Below are positions 32,773 to 33,088 of a DNA stretch of 33,088 bases, piece after piece. Under the pieces are notes generated by a model that worked only from the letters and a program-made list of their open reading frames with translations, was not told the origin of the DNA and did not search any database. Every line of letters starts with the position of its first letter. Positions within the stretch are counted from its first letter, which is position 1. The stretch comes from Nitrospirota bacterium (GTDB taxonomy: Bacteria; Nitrospirota; Nitrospiria; Nitrospirales; UBA8639): the NCBI GenBank assembly GCA_027623995.1, contig JAQBUF010000039.1, forward strand, positions 1 to 33,088, given 5' to 3'. A program made the translations under genes and the position numbers.

Positions 32773-33088
32773 GTGGTGATGACGAAGAGGGGTTTGGGAA
32801 GGTCCGGACCTTTATCTCTGTGGATGGCCGTTGTACTGGGCTTAAGTCTCATGGGAATATCCCTTGGAGCCCCGAATGTGTTTGCCGAAAAGGTCCCCAA
32901 CTCATCTTCCAGTCTTCACCAATTCACGCATGGCCTCATTGAGGGAGTACAGGCCACATCCAAGACCCCAAGACCAGAAACTGCTGATGCCATGCTCATT
33001 CGGAAAAAAGAATGGCAATGGAATCGCTACTTAAAAAGCGCCCTGCATCTTCCGGAATGGATCGACCTTGGCCTCGAAAATCGAACAC
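32773..33088 (+). CDS. alginate-export-like outer-membrane protein, start only
   Basis: The gene is cut by the right edge, after about 105 codons. GTG at 32773 is the likely start, with GGAGGAG at 32757-32763 and 9 bases of spacing; an ATG at 32779 is in frame. A signal peptide (LSLWMAVVLGLSLMGISLG, ending near VFAE) precedes a mature part that includes LKSALHLPEWIDLGLENRT. 'LPxWIDLGLExRT' is how the first beta strand of AlgE-type alginate export porins commonly reads in Nitrospira-like genomes, from memory. The barrel itself is outside the window. Confidence 0.6.
   Translation, partial: MVMTKRGLGRSGPLSLWMAVVLGLSLMGISLGAPNVFAEKVPNSSSSLHQFTHGLIEGVQATSKTPRPETADAMLIRKKEWQWNRYLKSALHLPEWIDLGLENRT

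Noticed and set aside
1-33088. CRISPR array, tRNA, rRNA, prophage or intact insertion sequence
   Set aside because: I looked for evenly spaced direct repeats, tRNA-like cloverleaves with a T-loop, and transposase or phage proteins, and found none. The cloverleaf repeats lack T-loop and anticodon features, so they are not tRNAs.

Overview
The window reads as ordinary chromosomal DNA of a free-living, aerobic Gram-negative bacterium. Many products carry Sec or lipoprotein signals, and the right edge starts what looks like an outer-membrane porin. I infer a member of Nitrospirota, close to Nitrospira. The reasons are the style of the dispersed 'GGGAATGTTGAAAAA...' repeats, a separate two-subunit biotin carboxylase/carboxyltransferase pair of the kind used by rTCA autotrophs, an alginate-export-like porin start, and moderate G+C. 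This is recognition from memory and was not searched. I see no rRNA, tRNA, CRISPR array, prophage or intact insertion sequence.

Layout. 1-3540: small accessory genes: a DsrE-like protein, a TPR protein, a small coiled-coil protein, a frameshifted SnoaL-like gene, an exported protein, and an FN3-SGNH hydrolase whose N-terminus looks broken. 3804-9811: an HtrA-type periplasmic protease, a CopC-CopD copper pair, a Mug-type DNA glycosylase, an exported MsrA, a cyclase-family metallohydrolase and an exported TPR protein. 10074-13227: an unknown protein, PrmA and a membrane-anchored MutS-like ATPase. 13228-19948: the first large dispersed repeat, a zinc-ribbon protein, a lipoprotein-like alpha/beta hydrolase downstream of the two carboxylase genes, an orphan PstS-like binding protein and an FmdB-like protein. 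20158-25487: three unknown genes, then hemE, hemG, acylphosphatase, apt and a DksA/TraR-family protein, all on the plus strand. 25703-31367: the second large repeat, queC, a WYL regulator gene carrying two lesions, an Lrp-type RAM-domain protein and a PepF/M3 peptidase. This stretch holds four copies of a palindromic cloverleaf-like repeat. 31368-33088: an HTH plus periplasmic-binding-like regulator and the start of the porin gene.

The strongest functional groupings are the carboxylase pair (ATP- and biotin-dependent CO2 fixation into central metabolism), hemE-hemG (late heme synthesis), CopC-CopD (periplasmic copper handling) and a scatter of periplasmic repair and quality-control genes (HtrA, MsrA).

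The most unusual content is non-coding. Four copies of a repeat share an outer stem and two arm hairpins, and paired bases change together between copies; one copy is inverted. Two copies of a second, longer element have terminal inverted repeats. There is also an isolated 17-bp perfect inverted repeat between divergent genes. Three genes look broken (SnoaL-like, FN3-SGNH, WYL), which suggests local gene decay or sequencing indels at homopolymers.
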